Source: Arthrobacter sp. H35-D1 (GTDB lineage Bacteria > Actinomycetota > Actinomycetes > Actinomycetales > Micrococcaceae). Taken from it: DNA of 63,620 nt. The notes beneath the pieces are model-generated. The model made no database searches. It was not told the origin of the DNA and saw nothing but the letters and a program-made list of their open reading frames with translations. Positions 63,430 to 63,620 of the stretch are shown piece by piece. The stretch is from assembly GCF_030063185.1 (NCBI RefSeq), contig NZ_JASISP010000024.1, forward strand, positions 1 to 63,620, given 5' to 3'. Made by a program: the position numbers and the translations under genes. Positions within the stretch are counted from its first letter, which is position 1, and each line of letters starts with the position of its first letter.

Positions 63430-63620
63430 TCACCATGGGTTTGGGTTGTTGGTTGGTTTTTTGGGGAGGCCGTGGTGGTAGTGGTTGCGGCGTGGTGTTT
63501 GTTGGGGGTCCAGGAGGTAGGGGGCGGTGTAGTGGGGTGTGCCGTGGATGAGGGTGGCGTTCCAGTTGCTGTTGTGGAGCAGGGTGTGGTGGTGGCTGCA
63601 GAGCAGGCAGGCGTTGTCGA
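63430..63620 (-). CDS. HNH endonuclease (DUF222-type), C-terminal part
   Basis: The minus strand from the window edge reads NACLLCSHHHTLLHNSNWN (HNH motif with Cys), then HYTAPYLLDPQQTPRRNHYH and NNPNPW-stop at 63430-63432. Typical C-terminus of the DUF222/13E12-repeat HNH proteins that abound in Arthrobacter and mycobacteria. The N-terminal part is outside the window. Confidence 0.85.
   Translation of the reverse strand, partial: DNACLLCSHHHTLLHNSNWNATLIHGTPHYTAPYLLDPQQTPRRNHYHHGLPKKPTNNPNPW

Overview
The window is about 63.6 kb of high-GC chromosome from an actinobacterium, most likely Arthrobacter or a close relative (Micrococcaceae). The evidence is dense GC-rich coding, several GTG and TTG starts, a DUF222/HNH endonuclease at the right edge, BioYMN, DUF3099, SURF1, and a backbone order zwf-pgi-tal-tkt / ctaB / ctaA-ABC transporter / sufR-sufBDC that resembles the order known from mycobacteria. 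I saw no rRNA, tRNA or CRISPR array.

Layout. 1-6008: pentose-phosphate genes tkt, tal, pgi, zwf on the minus strand; zwf runs off the left edge. 6367-11435: heme-A and cytochrome-oxidase maturation (ctaB; then on the minus strand an ABC exporter pair followed by ctaA), with a decayed release-factor-like gene between ctaB and ctaA. 11597-16726: SUF iron-sulfur operon (sufR, sufB, sufD, a Rieske ferredoxin, sufC, a SufT-like factor), with a DtxR/IdeR-like box in the divergent promoter region. 16841-19574: acyl-CoA synthetase and thiolase.

19744-38595 is acquired DNA. It consists of two adjacent insertions inside one HAD-family phosphatase gene, whose tail lies at 19642-19743 and whose remainder lies at 38596-39325. 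Insertion 1 (19744-29024, 9281 bp) has imperfect inverted repeats starting TGTAGGATCCC and a 5-bp target duplication GCGGC. It carries a lipoprotein, a broken EamA permease with a MarR regulator, a RelBE-type toxin-antitoxin pair, SRPBCC and DUF4166 proteins, a frameshifted arginase-like gene, an SGNH hydrolase and an S66-family protein. Insertion 2 (29041-38595, 9555 bp) is a Tn3-family transposon with 38-bp inverted repeats and a 5-bp duplication AACTT. Its cargo is a MarR regulator plus a surface-protein locus of two WxL-like secreted proteins and a membrane-anchored WxL-interacting (DUF916-type) protein. Its tnpA is broken by an IS1634-family element with a 4-bp duplication CTAG. Removing both insertions and one copy of each duplication restores the HAD reading frame across the junction.

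39405-63620 returns to backbone. It holds the biotin ECF transporter (bioY, ATPase, EcfT); an ABC-F protein; YbaK, SURF1, a small Cys-rich protein and DUF3099; FabG and a second SDR; SerB; a winged-helix regulator with a membrane protein; an ABC ATPase; a TSUP permease; a TrmH-type methyltransferase; a BCP peroxiredoxin; ribosomal protein L31 type B; a lipoate ligase; a TDT transporter; PepN; a YeiH-type permease; an SDR with a zinc-ribbon-like N-terminus; the divergent glycogen genes glgC and glgA; and the partial HNH endonuclease.

The most notable biology is the WxL/WxL-interacting surface system carried by a Tn3-family transposon, the two insertions that can be read to the base in one gene, and a recurring pattern of short degenerate tandem repeats at gene ends.
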